Assembly: GCF_002005225.1 (NCBI RefSeq)
Contig: NZ_CP019724.1
Span: forward strand, 6,645,001 to 6,709,000
DNA: 64,000 nucleotides
Reading direction: 5' to 3'
From: Streptomyces pactum
GTDB lineage: Bacteria > Actinomycetota > Actinomycetes > Streptomycetales > Streptomycetaceae
This document shows positions 37,405-47,022 of the stretch, in pieces; the stretch's first letter is position 1, and each line of letters opens with the position of its first letter. The notes below the pieces were generated by a model. The model saw only the letters and a list, made by a program, of their open reading frames with translations. It was not told the origin of the DNA and made no database searches. Position numbers and translations under genes: made by a program.

Positions 37405-38100
37405 GTGGAAAACGGCGCCGCCCCGACCGCCCCGGCCGTGATTGTCGCCATCGACGGCCCCTCCGGCACGGGCAAGTCGAGCACGTCGAAGGCCGTCGCC
37501 GCACAGCTCGGCCTGAGCTACCTGGACACCGGCGCCCAGTACCGGGCGATCACGTGGTGGATGGTCAACAACGGCATCGACACCGGCGACCCGCACGCCG
37601 TCGCCGCCGCGGCCGGCAAGCCCGAGATCCTCTCCGGCACCGACCCGGCGGGCCCCGCCATCACGGTCGACGGCGTGGACGTGGCCGGCCCGATCCGCAC
37701 CCAGGAGGTCACCTCCAAGGTCAGCGCGGTCAGCGCCGTCCCCGAGGTGCGGACCCGGATCACCGAGCTGCAGCGCACGATCGCCGCCGCCGCGCCGCAC
37801 GGCATCGTGGTCGAGGGCCGGGACATCGGGACGACCGTGCTGCCGGACGCCGACCTCAAGATCTTCCTCACCGCCTCGGCGGAGGCACGCGCCGCCCGCC
37901 GCAGCGGTGAGCTCAAGGGTGCCGACGTCAACGTCACCCGCGAGGCCCTGATCAAGCGGGACGCGGCCGACTCCAGCCGCAAGGCGTCGCCGCTGGCCAA
38001 GGCGGACGACGCGGTCGAGGTGGACACCACCGACCTCACCCTCGCGCAGGTCATCGAGTGCGTCGTCACCCTCGTCGAGGAGAAGCGGGCGGGGAAGTGA
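37405..38100 (+). CDS. cmk: Cytidylate kinase
   Basis: The protein has 231 residues. GTG 37405 follows AGGAAGG at 37389-37395. The P-loop is IDGPSGTGKSSTSKAVA near 16-30. The nucleotide-binding YLDTGAQYRAITW follows, then GRDIGTTVLPDADLKIFLTASAEARAARR and the lid region. It phosphorylates CMP and dCMP. The stop overlaps the acyltransferase GTG. The cmk, acyltransferase, der order is the usual actinobacterial arrangement. Confidence 0.95.
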   Translation: MENGAAPTAPAVIVAIDGPSGTGKSSTSKAVAAQLGLSYLDTGAQYRAITWWMVNNGIDTGDPHAVAAAAGKPEILSGTDPAGPAITVDGVDVAGPIRTQEVTSKVSAVSAVPEVRTRITELQRTIAAAAPHGIVVEGRDIGTTVLPDADLKIFLTASAEARAARRSGELKGADVNVTREALIKRDAADSSRKASPLAKADDAVEVDTTDLTLAQVIECVVTLVEEKRAGK

Positions 38101-38759
38101 CCGCACCCTCCACCCCGCCCGTTCCCTCCGAGAGGGGCGCCGAGATCGGGCGGCGCATCGGCGTCGGCCTGATGTACGGGTTCTGGAAGCCGCGCGTGCT
38201 GGGCGCCTGGCGGGTGCCGGCGGCCGGCCCGGTCATCTACGCCGTCAACCACTCGCACAACATCGACGGTCCGATGGTCATGGGCGTGGCACCCCGGCCG
38301 ACGCACTTCCTGATCAAGAAGGAGGCGTTCATCGGTCCGCTGGACCCCTTCCTGCTCGGCATCGGCCAGGTGAAGGTGGACCGCTCGACCGCCGACCGCA
38401 CCGCCATCACCCAGGCGCTGGGCGTCCTGGACAACGGCGGCGTGCTCGGCATCTTCCCGGAGGGCACCCGGGGCGAGGGCGACTTCGCCGCGCTGCGCGC
38501 CGGGCTCGCGTACTTCGCGGTCCGCAGCGGCGCGCCGATCGTCCCGGTCGCGGTGCTGGGAAGCACCGACCGGCCCGGGCGGTTGATAAAGGCGCTGCCT
38601 CCGCTGCGCTCGCGCGTCGACGTGGTCTTCGGCGACCCCTTCGACGCGAGCGACGGCAGCGGACGGCGGACCCGCAAGGCGCTGGACGAGGCGACCGAAC
38701 GCATCCAGAAGCAGCTCACCGCGCACCTGGAAAACGCCAGGCGCCTCACCGGGCGCTAG
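38097..38759 (+). CDS. 1-acyl-sn-glycerol-3-phosphate acyltransferase (PlsC-like)
   Basis: The protein has 220 residues. The GTG at 38097 overlaps the cmk stop; the longer upstream frame is the cmk coding region. The acyltransferase motifs are NHSHNIDGPMV (HX4D, near 49), IGQVKVDRSTADR, GIFPEGTRGEGD and GAPIVPVAVLG. It probably makes phosphatidic acid from lysophosphatidic acid at the membrane. Substrate specificity within the PlsC family is not certain. Confidence 0.9.
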   Translation: MTAPSTPPVPSERGAEIGRRIGVGLMYGFWKPRVLGAWRVPAAGPVIYAVNHSHNIDGPMVMGVAPRPTHFLIKKEAFIGPLDPFLLGIGQVKVDRSTADRTAITQALGVLDNGGVLGIFPEGTRGEGDFAALRAGLAYFAVRSGAPIVPVAVLGSTDRPGRLIKALPPLRSRVDVVFGDPFDASDGSGRRTRKALDEATERIQKQLTAHLENARRLTGR

Positions 38760-38833
38760 GCGACACTGAGTAGTGGCCCGCCCGGCGAAGCAGGGTGCGC
38801 CACGATCACCACGATGAACGAGGTACGGACTTC

Positions 38834-40312
38834 ATGAACGACCACACCCACTCCGAGGGCTCGGGCGAGGAGCACGACCACGGGGCGCTTGGCGACGCCG
38901 AATTCGAGGCGTTCATGGAGCTCGCCGCGGAAGAGGGCTTCGACGCCGAGGAGGTCGAGGGCGCGCTCGAGGAGGCCGGGCACGGCCCGCTGCCCGTCCT
39001 CGCCGTCGTCGGCCGTCCCAACGTCGGCAAGTCGACCCTGGTGAACCGGATCATCGGCCGCCGCGAGGCCGTCGTCGAGGACAAGCCCGGCGTCACCCGC
39101 GACCGCGTCACCTACGAGGCCGAATGGGCCGGCCGCCGCTTCAAGGTCGTCGACACCGGCGGCTGGGAGCAGGACGTCCTCGGCATCGACGCCTCCGTGG
39201 CCGCGCAGGCCGAGTACGCCATCGAGGCCGCCGACGCGGTCGTCTTCGTCGTGGACGCCAAGGTCGGCGCCACCGACACCGACGAGGCGGTCGTACGGCT
39301 GCTGCGCAAGGCCGGCAAGCCCGTCGTGCTGTGCGCCAACAAGGTGGACGGCCAGAGCGGCGAGGCCGACGCCTCCTACCTGTGGTCGCTGGGCCTGGGG
39401 GAGCCGCACCCGGTCTCCGCGCTGCACGGCCGCGGCACCGGCGACATGCTGGACCGCGTCCTGGAGGCCCTGCCCGAGGCCCCGGCCCAGACCTTCGGCA
39501 CCGCCGTCGGCGGCCCGCGCCGCATCGCCCTGATCGGCCGCCCCAACGTCGGCAAGTCCTCGCTGCTGAACAAGGTGGCGGGCGAGGAGCGCGTCGTCGT
39601 CAACGAGCTGGCCGGCACCACCCGCGACCCGGTCGACGAGCTGATCGAGCTGGGCGGCGTGACCTGGAAGTTCGTCGACACGGCGGGCATCCGCAAGCGG
39701 GTCCACCTCCAGCAGGGCGCCGACTACTACGCCTCGCTGCGCACCGCCGCCGCCGTCGAGAAGGCGGAGGTCGCCGTCATCCTCATCGACGCCTCCGAGT
39801 CGATCTCGGTCCAGGACCAGCGGATCGTCACCATGGCCGTCGAGGCCGGACGCGCGATCGTCGTCGCCTACAACAAGTGGGACACCCTCGACGAGGAGCG
39901 CCGCTACTACCTGGAGCGGGAGATCGAGACCGAGCTCGGCCAGGTGGCGTGGGCGCCGCGGGTCAACGTCTCCGCGCAGACCGGCCGGCACATGGAGAAG
40001 CTGGTCCCGGCGATCGAGACGGCCCTGGCCGGCTGGGAGACCCGTGTCCCGACGGGCCGGCTGAACGCCTTCCTCGGCGAGCTGGTCGCCGCCCACCCGC
40101 ACCCGGTCCGGGGCGGCAAGCAGCCGCGCATCCTGTTCGGCACGCAGGCGGGCACCAAGCCCCCGCGGTTCGTGCTCTTCGCCTCCGGCTTCATCGAGGC
40201 GGGCTACCGGCGCTTCATCGAGCGCCGGCTGCGCGAGGAGTTCAGCTTCGAGGGGACGCCGATCCACATCTCGGTGCGGGTGCGCGAGAAGCGCGGCGCG
40301 AAGAAGAAGTAG
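38834..40312 (+). CDS. der: Ribosome-associated GTPase Der (EngA)
   Basis: The protein has 492 residues. The ATG at 38834 is chosen because GAGG lies at 38820-38823. Residues 1-~55 are an acidic, His-containing extension common in actinobacteria. Two tandem GTPase domains follow: GRPNVGKST near 60 with DTGGWEQ and NKVDG, then GRPNVGKSS near 237 with DTAGIRKR and NKWD. A C-terminal KH-like domain ends in a basic KRGAKKK tail. Der is required for late 50S ribosome assembly. It is terminated by a 50-bp palindrome. Confidence 0.96.
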   Translation: MNDHTHSEGSGEEHDHGALGDAEFEAFMELAAEEGFDAEEVEGALEEAGHGPLPVLAVVGRPNVGKSTLVNRIIGRREAVVEDKPGVTRDRVTYEAEWAGRRFKVVDTGGWEQDVLGIDASVAAQAEYAIEAADAVVFVVDAKVGATDTDEAVVRLLRKAGKPVVLCANKVDGQSGEADASYLWSLGLGEPHPVSALHGRGTGDMLDRVLEALPEAPAQTFGTAVGGPRRIALIGRPNVGKSSLLNKVAGEERVVVNELAGTTRDPVDELIELGGVTWKFVDTAGIRKRVHLQQGADYYASLRTAAAVEKAEVAVILIDASESISVQDQRIVTMAVEAGRAIVVAYNKWDTLDEERRYYLEREIETELGQVAWAPRVNVSAQTGRHMEKLVPAIETALAGWETRVPTGRLNAFLGELVAAHPHPVRGGKQPRILFGTQAGTKPPRFVLFASGFIEAGYRRFIERRLREEFSFEGTPIHISVRVREKRGAKKK

Positions 40313-40324
40313 GAGCACCGGCGC

Positions 40325-40374
40325 AGACGACGAGAGAGGGCGACCCCGGCCGGGGTCGCCCTCTCTCGTCGTCT
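40325..40374. terminator. 50-bp perfect palindromic terminator after der
   Basis: AGACGACGAGAGAGGGCGAC-CCCGGCCGGG-GTCGCCCTCTCTCGTCGTCT is a perfect palindrome. It sits 12 nt after the der stop and 9 nt before the stop of the convergent minus-strand gene, so it can end both transcripts. Confidence 0.88.
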
Positions 40375-40383
40375 CGGTGGTTG

Positions 40384-40674
40384 TCAGGCGCCTCTGCGCG
40401 GAGCCGGTGGCAGGGCGGCCGGGACGTGGTGCGTGCCGACGCGCTGCCACACCGACTGCTGGCCGACGCGGGCGCTGTGGGCCCCCGAGCTGTAGGCGCT
40501 GTACGCGCCCCTGCTGCGCGGGATGCTCCGGAAGGACGTGAATCCCAGCTCCTCCTCGCCGCTGCGATCGCCCGGCAACGATCGGAAGGACCTGACGTAC
40601 TCGGCGTAGAGCGCGTCGTAGATCGGCGTGGCCGAGGGGCCGCCCTGGCGGTGGAAGGCGTCGTATGCGTACAC
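40384..40674 (-). CDS. Hypothetical protein
   Basis: About 96 residues if GTG 40674 is the start; the frame remains open upstream to 40953 and no ribosome-binding site decides the start. The plausible protein reads VYAYDAFHRQGGPSATPIYD, then ALYAEYVRSFRSLPGDRSGEEELGF, then an Arg/Ser/Ala-rich C-terminus. The N-terminal part looks like a folded domain; the rest is probably disordered. No family is recognised. It is convergent with der and lies downstream of, and in the same direction as, the gene at 40752-41549. Confidence 0.5.
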   Translation of the reverse strand: MYAYDAFHRQGGPSATPIYDALYAEYVRSFRSLPGDRSGEEELGFTSFRSIPRSRGAYSAYSSGAHSARVGQQSVWQRVGTHHVPAALPPAPRRGA

Positions 40675-40751
40675 GTATGTCCAAACGACCTTGCGCTGGA
40701 AGAGATGCGGCCCAGGCCGTGGCCGTCCGGCAGTCGCACGGACGGCGGTGC

Positions 40752-41549
40752 TCAGGTTCCCGCCAGCGGCAGTGCCGCCGCGACCAGTTGTCCGTTCGCC
40801 GCCGCCTTGTCCAGCGCGTCCCGCAGCAGGTCCTCGCGCGGCTGCCGTCCGATCGAGCCGACGGGTGCCGCGAACATCAGCACCTGCTGGTGCTTGTTGA
40901 CCGCCGTGCGCCAGCCCTCGGTGACCTGGAGGGGCTGGTGCGCCTGCCACCACGCCACCGGCCGGCCGCCGTTCGTCCCCGGCTGGAGCACCGCGTGGAG
41001 CTGGCCCATCGCGAGCAGCACCGACCAGCCGTGCAGCACGGCCGGCGTGGTGGACAGCTTGGTGACGGGCATGAAGCCCTGTTCGATGAGCAGCGGCAGG
41101 AAGTCGTCGCCGACGCCGGACGTGCCGGGCCGCGCGATGGGGCCGGTCGGCTCCACCACGAGGGCCGGGTGCAGCTCCCCGGCGATCAGGATCAGCCCGC
41201 TGGTGACGCCGAGCACGGCCTGCTCGGGCGCGACCTTCTCCGGCGCGGCCTGCTCGGGCCCGGGGCGGGCGGTGTCGGCGTTGATGGACTTCACGGCGCC
41301 CTGGAGCTGCTCCTCGGTGACCTTGACGACCTGCGAGGGCAGACAGCCGGCGTGGGCGAAGGCGAGGACGGCGGTCTCGTCCCCGATGAAGAGAACGGTG
41401 CTGGTGCGCTCCTGCTCGCAGTCGCCCGGGGTGCGGCAGGACGTGCAGTCGTAGCTGCCCGGGGCGGACTCCCCGGCGAGCAGGCGGTCGGCTTCTTCGT
41501 CGCCGATCTCGGCGCGTACGTCGTCGCTGACGTCGAGCATGCGCGGCAC
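40752..41549 (-). CDS. Conserved hypothetical protein with N-terminal Cys cluster
   Basis: The protein has 265 residues. The GTG at 41549 is favoured by GGGAG six nt upstream on its strand; ATG 41540 is an alternative. A cluster YDCTSCRTPGDCEQ at ~33-46 holds three Cys spaced as in metal-binding sites, and a further Cys lies in HAGCLPSQ. Two similar-looking alpha/beta halves follow (LILIAGELHPALVVEP, and LHGWSVLLAMGQLHAVLQP), ending KHQQVLMFAAPVGSIGRQ. No known enzyme family is recognised; the pattern is reminiscent of Streptomyces-specific conserved proteins. Function is unknown. Confidence 0.65.
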   Translation of the reverse strand: MPRMLDVSDDVRAEIGDEEADRLLAGESAPGSYDCTSCRTPGDCEQERTSTVLFIGDETAVLAFAHAGCLPSQVVKVTEEQLQGAVKSINADTARPGPEQAAPEKVAPEQAVLGVTSGLILIAGELHPALVVEPTGPIARPGTSGVGDDFLPLLIEQGFMPVTKLSTTPAVLHGWSVLLAMGQLHAVLQPGTNGGRPVAWWQAHQPLQVTEGWRTAVNKHQQVLMFAAPVGSIGRQPREDLLRDALDKAAANGQLVAAALPLAGT

Positions 41550-42750
<1,201 letters not shown>

Positions 42751-42910
42751 GCCACCGGTCCGCCGCGCGTCACCGCACCCTGGGCCCACCGCGGCAGGCC
42801 GTCCGCCCCGCCTTCCGGCCGTGACCACATCGCAATCGGACACGAGCAACCAGAAGGCGGGGTTCCGGGTCTAACCGGACGACGAGAAGCCCAGGGAGGA
42901 ACCGCACCGC

Positions 42911-43729
42911 ATGACGCCGCCGGCCCCACCGGCCGCCCCGCTGCGCGCCGACTGCATCGGCGACTCCGCCGGCGGCCTGACCTTCGACGTCGCCGCGCAC
43001 GAGGACACCCGGGCGGCCCTGCTCATACTGCGCCGCCGCGACGCCGAGGCCGCCGGCGACACGGTCAGCCTGCCGCTGGCCCCGGCCTCCGCGGGCCGGC
43101 TGCGCGCCGCGCTGCCCAGCAGCGTGGCCCTGCCCGAGGGCCGCTGGGACGCCTACGCGCGCCTGTCCGACGGCGAGCCGCGGCGCCTGGTGCCCGGCGT
43201 CACCGACCTGCGTTCCCTCGCCGACCGCACCCCCGGCGGACTGCTCGGCCACGTCGCCGTCCGCATCCCGTACGCCACCCGGCAGGGCAACCTCACCGTC
43301 CGGAGCTGGCTGCGCGCCCCGCACGCGGAGACGGGGGAGCTCGGCCTCGCGGACGGCGGACTGACGGTGCGTGGACGGGTGTACGGCACCCAGCTCACCC
43401 CCGGCGCCCACGTCGAGCTGCGGGCCGGATCCGGCGCCCCGGAGGGTGACGTACGCCGGCTGGAGGTCGCGACCGACCGGGCGGAGTTCGGGTTCACCGT
43501 GCCCTACGACACCCTGGCGCCGGGCGAGTGGGACCTGTGGCTGCGGCCCGCCGGTGAGCCCGGGCCGGTCGTGCGCCTCGCGCGGCTGCTGGACGACGTC
43601 GCCGACAAGCACCCCCTGTTCATCTATCCACGCGCGCGGGTGCGGACGCCGTACGGCCCCGTGGAGGCCGGCCCGTACTACACCCGGGACAACGACCTGT
43701 CACTCTCGGTCACCCCGCTGGAGCGGTGA
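42911..43729 (+). CDS. Conserved hypothetical protein, beta-rich
   Basis: The protein has 272 residues. ATG 42911 follows AGGGAGGA at 42893-42900. Residues ~8-95 and ~140-225 look like two related beta-sandwich domains (LTFDVAAHEDTRAALLILRR; LTVRGRVYGTQLTPGAHVEL), each ending with an EGRWDAYARL or PGEWDLWLRP strand. The C-terminus (PLFIYPRARVRTPYGPVEAGPYYTRDNDLSLSV) is well conserved-looking. No signal peptide or catalytic motif is seen. Similar proteins are sometimes called transferases in Streptomyces, but I see no basis for that. Function unknown. Confidence 0.72.
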   Translation: MTPPAPPAAPLRADCIGDSAGGLTFDVAAHEDTRAALLILRRRDAEAAGDTVSLPLAPASAGRLRAALPSSVALPEGRWDAYARLSDGEPRRLVPGVTDLRSLADRTPGGLLGHVAVRIPYATRQGNLTVRSWLRAPHAETGELGLADGGLTVRGRVYGTQLTPGAHVELRAGSGAPEGDVRRLEVATDRAEFGFTVPYDTLAPGEWDLWLRPAGEPGPVVRLARLLDDVADKHPLFIYPRARVRTPYGPVEAGPYYTRDNDLSLSVTPLER

Positions 43730-43739
43730 CGGCCCGGGG

Positions 43740-44120
43740 AGAGGACGACCGCGGGAGGAACGGTCGCGAGGAGAGCGACCGCGGGAGGAACGCCCGCGCG
43801 CACGACGACCCCGGACGGGGCGCCCGCGCGCACGACGACCGCGGAGAGGGACGGTCGCGCGCACGACGACCGCGGAAGGGGCGCCCGCGCGCACGACGAC
43901 CGCGGAGAGGGACGGTCGCGCGCACGACGACCGCGGAAGGGGCGCCCGCGCGCACGACGACCGCGGAGAGGGACGGTCGCGCGCACGACGACCGCGTGCG
44001 GGACGACCAGCGGCGGACGACCGCGTGCGGGACGACCACCGGCGAACGACCACCGGCGGACGACCGCGTGCGGGACGACCACCGGCGAACGACCACCTCC
44101 AGGACGACCACCGGCGAACG
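43740..44120 (+). repeat. 61-bp minisatellite upstream of the WYL regulator
   Basis: The 435-bp gap 43730-44164 contains GCGCGCACGACGACCGCGGA alternating with GAGAGGGACGGTC and AGGGGCGCCC variants. Its period is 61 bp (copies begin near 43829, 43890 and 43951). A second family, GACGACCGCGTGCGGGACGA-CCACCGGCGAAC, runs to 44120. Because 61 is not a multiple of three, this is not a coding repeat. The long frames crossing it in several frames are artefacts. Confidence 0.9.
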
Positions 44121-44123
44121 ACC

Positions 44124-44142
44124 GCGGACAGAACCTGTCCGC
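44124..44142 (+). promoter_or_regulatory. Palindromic operator of the WYL regulator
   Basis: GCGGACAG-AAC-CTGTCCGC is a perfect 8-bp inverted repeat with a 3-bp spacer. It ends 22 nt before the ATG of the WYL regulator. Position and symmetry suggest autoregulation. Confidence 0.65.
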
Positions 44143-44164
44143 GACCGCTGGCAGACTCGGCGCC

Positions 44165-45160
44165 ATGCTCGAGACCTCGGCACGACTCCTGCGCCTGCTC
44201 TCCCTGCTCCAGGCCCACCGCGAGTGGTCCGGCACCGACCTGGCCGACCACCTCGGCGTCTCCCCGCGCACCGTACGCCGGGACGTGGACCGGCTGCGCG
44301 AGCTGGGCTATCCGGTCAACGCCAGCCCCGGCACCGGCGGCGGCTACCAGCTCGGCGCGGGTGCCGAGTTGCCGCCGCTGCTGCTGGACGACGACGAGGC
44401 GGTCGCCGTCGCCGTCGGGCTGCGCACCGCCGCCGGACAGGGCGTCGAGGGCATCGGCGAGACCTCCGTCCGTGCCCTCGCCAAGCTGGAGCAGGTGCTG
44501 CCGAACCGGCTGCGGCGCCGCGTGGGCGCCCTCAACGCCTTCACCGTGCCGATGCTGAGCGGCCCCGGGCCCTCCGCCGTCGACCCGAACGTCCTGACCG
44601 AGCTGGCCAACCTGTGCCGGGACGGCGAGCGGCTGCGCTTCGGGTACCGGGGCCACGACGGCACCGAGAGCCGCCGCAGCGTCGAGCCCTACCGGCTGGT
44701 GTGCTCGGAGCGCCGCTGGTACCTGGTCGCCTTCGACCTCGACCGCGCGGACTGGCGCACCTTCCGGGTGGACCGCGTCACCCCGAAGCCGCCGCACGGC
44801 CCCCGCTTCGTCCCGCGCGAGCCGCCTGCCGAGGACCTGGCCGCCTATGTCTCCGAGGGCGTCTCCACGCGCGCGTACGCCACCCACGCGGTCGTCCGGC
44901 TGCTGGTGTCCCGGGAGGAGGCCGCCGAGCGGATCTCGCCCACCGCGGGGGTCCTGGAGGAGGAGGGCCCGGACACCTGCCTCCTGCGCACGGGCGCCGG
45001 GGGCCTCGACGTGATGGTGGTGCACCTGATGATGCTCGGCTTCGACTTCGAGGTGCTGGAGCCGGCCGGGCTGACGGAGGCGATCCGGACCGGACGGGAC
45101 CGGCTGACCCGCGCCCTGTGCCGGTCCGAGCGGCCCGGGGCCGACGACGGAAACCTGTGA
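44165..45160 (+). CDS. WYL-domain transcriptional regulator
   Basis: The protein has 331 residues and begins with ATG 44165. An N-terminal HTH_11-type winged helix at ~5-60 (WSGTDLADHLGVSPRTVRRDVDRLRELGYPV) is followed by GGGYQLG. A WYL ligand domain at ~145-215 has LRFGYRGHDGTESRRSVEPYRL, SERRWYLVAFDLDR and the conserved WRTFRVDRV. A C-terminal WCX domain follows. Such proteins respond to nucleic-acid or nucleotide ligands in DNA-damage or defence settings. No ribosome-binding site is present immediately upstream, so translation may be leaderless. Its operator lies 22 nt upstream. Confidence 0.92.
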   Translation: MLETSARLLRLLSLLQAHREWSGTDLADHLGVSPRTVRRDVDRLRELGYPVNASPGTGGGYQLGAGAELPPLLLDDDEAVAVAVGLRTAAGQGVEGIGETSVRALAKLEQVLPNRLRRRVGALNAFTVPMLSGPGPSAVDPNVLTELANLCRDGERLRFGYRGHDGTESRRSVEPYRLVCSERRWYLVAFDLDRADWRTFRVDRVTPKPPHGPRFVPREPPAEDLAAYVSEGVSTRAYATHAVVRLLVSREEAAERISPTAGVLEEEGPDTCLLRTGAGGLDVMVVHLMMLGFDFEVLEPAGLTEAIRTGRDRLTRALCRSERPGADDGNL

Positions 45161-45495
45161 GCGGGCGATGTGTTTCCTGTGCTGATGTCCGGTCTCCGCA
45201 AGTCATCCGCAAGTCATCCGCAAGTCCGTTCGCAGCCGTTCGAACGCGAAATGCAGGGGAGCTCCGGGGCCGCTTCGAAGGCCTTTTCCGTCCGTCTATT
45301 CGATGAGGCGACGCGACACGCGGCAATTCACCCGGCGTGCCCGCGCAAGGCGCACAAAACCGTCCGTCCGTGTGACGGAGTTCGACCAAAACAGGGACCG
45401 TGATCCTGTGACAGAAATGTGACCGTAGGTGTGTCTGTGGTCCGTGTTACCGGCCTGGGCTTCCCCGGTCGTGGAGCAGGGCTTAGCGTGGCGGC
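45161..45495. other. Intergenic region, no gene seen
   Basis: This is 335 bp between the WYL regulator and the I78 gene. It contains a short direct repeat (CGCAAGTCATC, tandem at about 45195-45225). The stretch 45395-45450 is AT-richer, with TGTGACAGAAATGTGACC, and is the likely promoter zone of the downstream gene. No credible reading frame is seen. Confidence 0.5.
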
Positions 45496-45711
45496 ATGGC
45501 ACCGATTCCGACACCCCCGGCCGAACCACAGGACAGTCCGGACGCCTACGTCGGCCTCGAATCCGGCGCGGCCGAACGGCTCGCGCGAGAGCGTGGCTGG
45601 TCGACGGTGCGGTCACTGGCACCGGGGGCGGTCATCACCATGGAGTACCGCGTGGGCCGCCTCAACTTCGAGGTGAAGGACGGCCGCGTGGCGCGGTCCT
45701 GGAAGGGCTGA
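45496..45711 (+). CDS. I78-family peptidase inhibitor-like protein
   Basis: The protein has 71 residues and begins with ATG 45496. The C-terminal half matches the I78 fold: GLESGAAERLARERGWSTVR-SLAPGAVITMEYRVGRLNFEVKDGRV, with the characteristic tMEYRvgRlN binding-loop region. No signal peptide is present, so it acts in the cytosol or has another role. Family members such as the Aspergillus elastase inhibitor block serine proteases. Two secreted serine proteases lie ~9-10 kb away, but there is no evidence that they are targets. Confidence 0.82.
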   Translation: MAPIPTPPAEPQDSPDAYVGLESGAAERLARERGWSTVRSLAPGAVITMEYRVGRLNFEVKDGRVARSWKG

Positions 45712-45766
45712 CGCGCGGGGGAGGGGCTGTGCGTACCGGCCCTCGCGCCGTGGTGCGGACGGTCGG

Positions 45767-46783
45767 TCAGCCGCCCGACACGGGGCGCGCGGCCGGGGCC
45801 GCGCCGCGCGGATGGCGGTCGGCGTGCGGCGGCCGGCGGCTGCCGGCCGGGGTCACCGGCGTACGGTCCGAGCGGGCCGTGTGCGGGCCCGGGGCCAGGT
45901 ACGCCGGGGCCCGGGTGCGGGGCGCGGCGACCGGCTCGCGGGCCGGGGGCTCGGCCCGGCCGGAGGCGGGCGGCGTGAGGACCGCGGGCGGGCCGACCGG
46001 CCGCCGCGTCGCCGCCGTACGGCCCAGGCGGGCGAACCAGCGGTCGCGCCGGCCGAGGATCCAGGCCTCGGACCGGGTGATCAGCGGCTCGAACCAGGGC
46101 AGTGCCAGCAGGATCAGCAGCCCCGCGGCCCAGCCGAGGAGCACGTCGCTGAGCCAGTGCGTACCGAGGTAGACGGTGGACATGCCCACCCCGAGTGACG
46201 TGACCGCCGACAGGGCCGACAGCCAGCGCCGCGCCCTCGGCGTCGAGGCCAGATAGGCCAGGATGCCCCAGGTCACGACGGCGTTCGCGGTGTGACCGCT
46301 CGGAAATATATCGCCGCCGAGCCACATCTCGTTCGCGCCGATCGTGGTCGCGTAGTGCGGCCCGAGCCGGCCCATACCGATCTTGGCGGCGCCCACCGTG
46401 ACGTTCAGCAGGAGCAGGGAGACGCCCAGCGCGAGCAGGGGCCGCAGCGTGTGCTGCCGCCAGGAGCGCCAGCCGAGCCACGCCGCGACCATCACCGCGG
46501 TGGGGCCGCGCTGGCCGAGCACCACGTAGTAGTCGACGAACGCGTGGATCTCCGGCCACTGCTGGTAGGGCCGGAAGAACATGACCTGCCAGTCGAGCCG
46601 GACCAGCCACGAGGTGATGAGTACGGCCCACACGATCGCGATATAGAACGCGAGGGTCCCGGCGAACAGCGCAATCCTGTGCCGGCTCATCTCCGGCACA
46701 TCGAGGTGGGCCGGTCGTTCCGGCTCCCGGTCCAGTCTCGCGAACACCCGGTCCAGACGGGTGAGGTTCCGTTCGGTACGCAC
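45767..46783 (-). CDS. PAP2-family membrane phosphatase
   Basis: The protein has 338 residues. The GTG at 46783 (VRTERNLTRL) is chosen because upstream residues look non-coding. About five or six membrane segments lie between 50 and 265. The PAP2 signature is KIGMGRLGPHYA, PSGHTANAV and STVYLGTHWLSD, with the catalytic His pair. The C-terminal ~75 residues are Pro/Arg/Ala-rich and cytoplasmic. It is a lipid phosphate phosphatase, possibly acting on phosphatidic acid or undecaprenyl pyrophosphate. It is in the same direction as the PIG-V-like gene upstream (240-bp gap). Confidence 0.9.
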   Translation of the reverse strand: MRTERNLTRLDRVFARLDREPERPAHLDVPEMSRHRIALFAGTLAFYIAIVWAVLITSWLVRLDWQVMFFRPYQQWPEIHAFVDYYVVLGQRGPTAVMVAAWLGWRSWRQHTLRPLLALGVSLLLLNVTVGAAKIGMGRLGPHYATTIGANEMWLGGDIFPSGHTANAVVTWGILAYLASTPRARRWLSALSAVTSLGVGMSTVYLGTHWLSDVLLGWAAGLLILLALPWFEPLITRSEAWILGRRDRWFARLGRTAATRRPVGPPAVLTPPASGRAEPPAREPVAAPRTRAPAYLAPGPHTARSDRTPVTPAGSRRPPHADRHPRGAAPAARPVSGG

Positions 46784-47022
46784 CCAATCGACGTTACAGC
46801 GAGTGAGGAGTGATCCCGGACGAATCAACGGCTTTGTGATGACGATGTGATGTGGGATTCCTCTCAGGCGGTGGTTTGTTTTCGAGGAATCCGTAATCAG
46901 GCCGCACTGCGGACTTCAATTCCTTTGATCGGTCCGGTCGGCGGTTTTATCGTGCTTATGAATTCGTTCACCGAATGCTGGTGCGGAATTCTCCCGGCGG
47001 CCATCGGGCCGGCCCGGGCCGG

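Noticed and set aside
43678..44271. Several long frames over the 61-bp repeat region
   Set aside because: The period is not a multiple of three, and the frames are only Arg/Ala/Gly or Ser/Arg/Pro repeats.
46829..47022. Small plus-strand frame upstream of the PIG-V-like gene end
   Set aside because: No family match, no ribosome-binding site, and it lies in an AT-richer spacer more like a promoter or terminator region.
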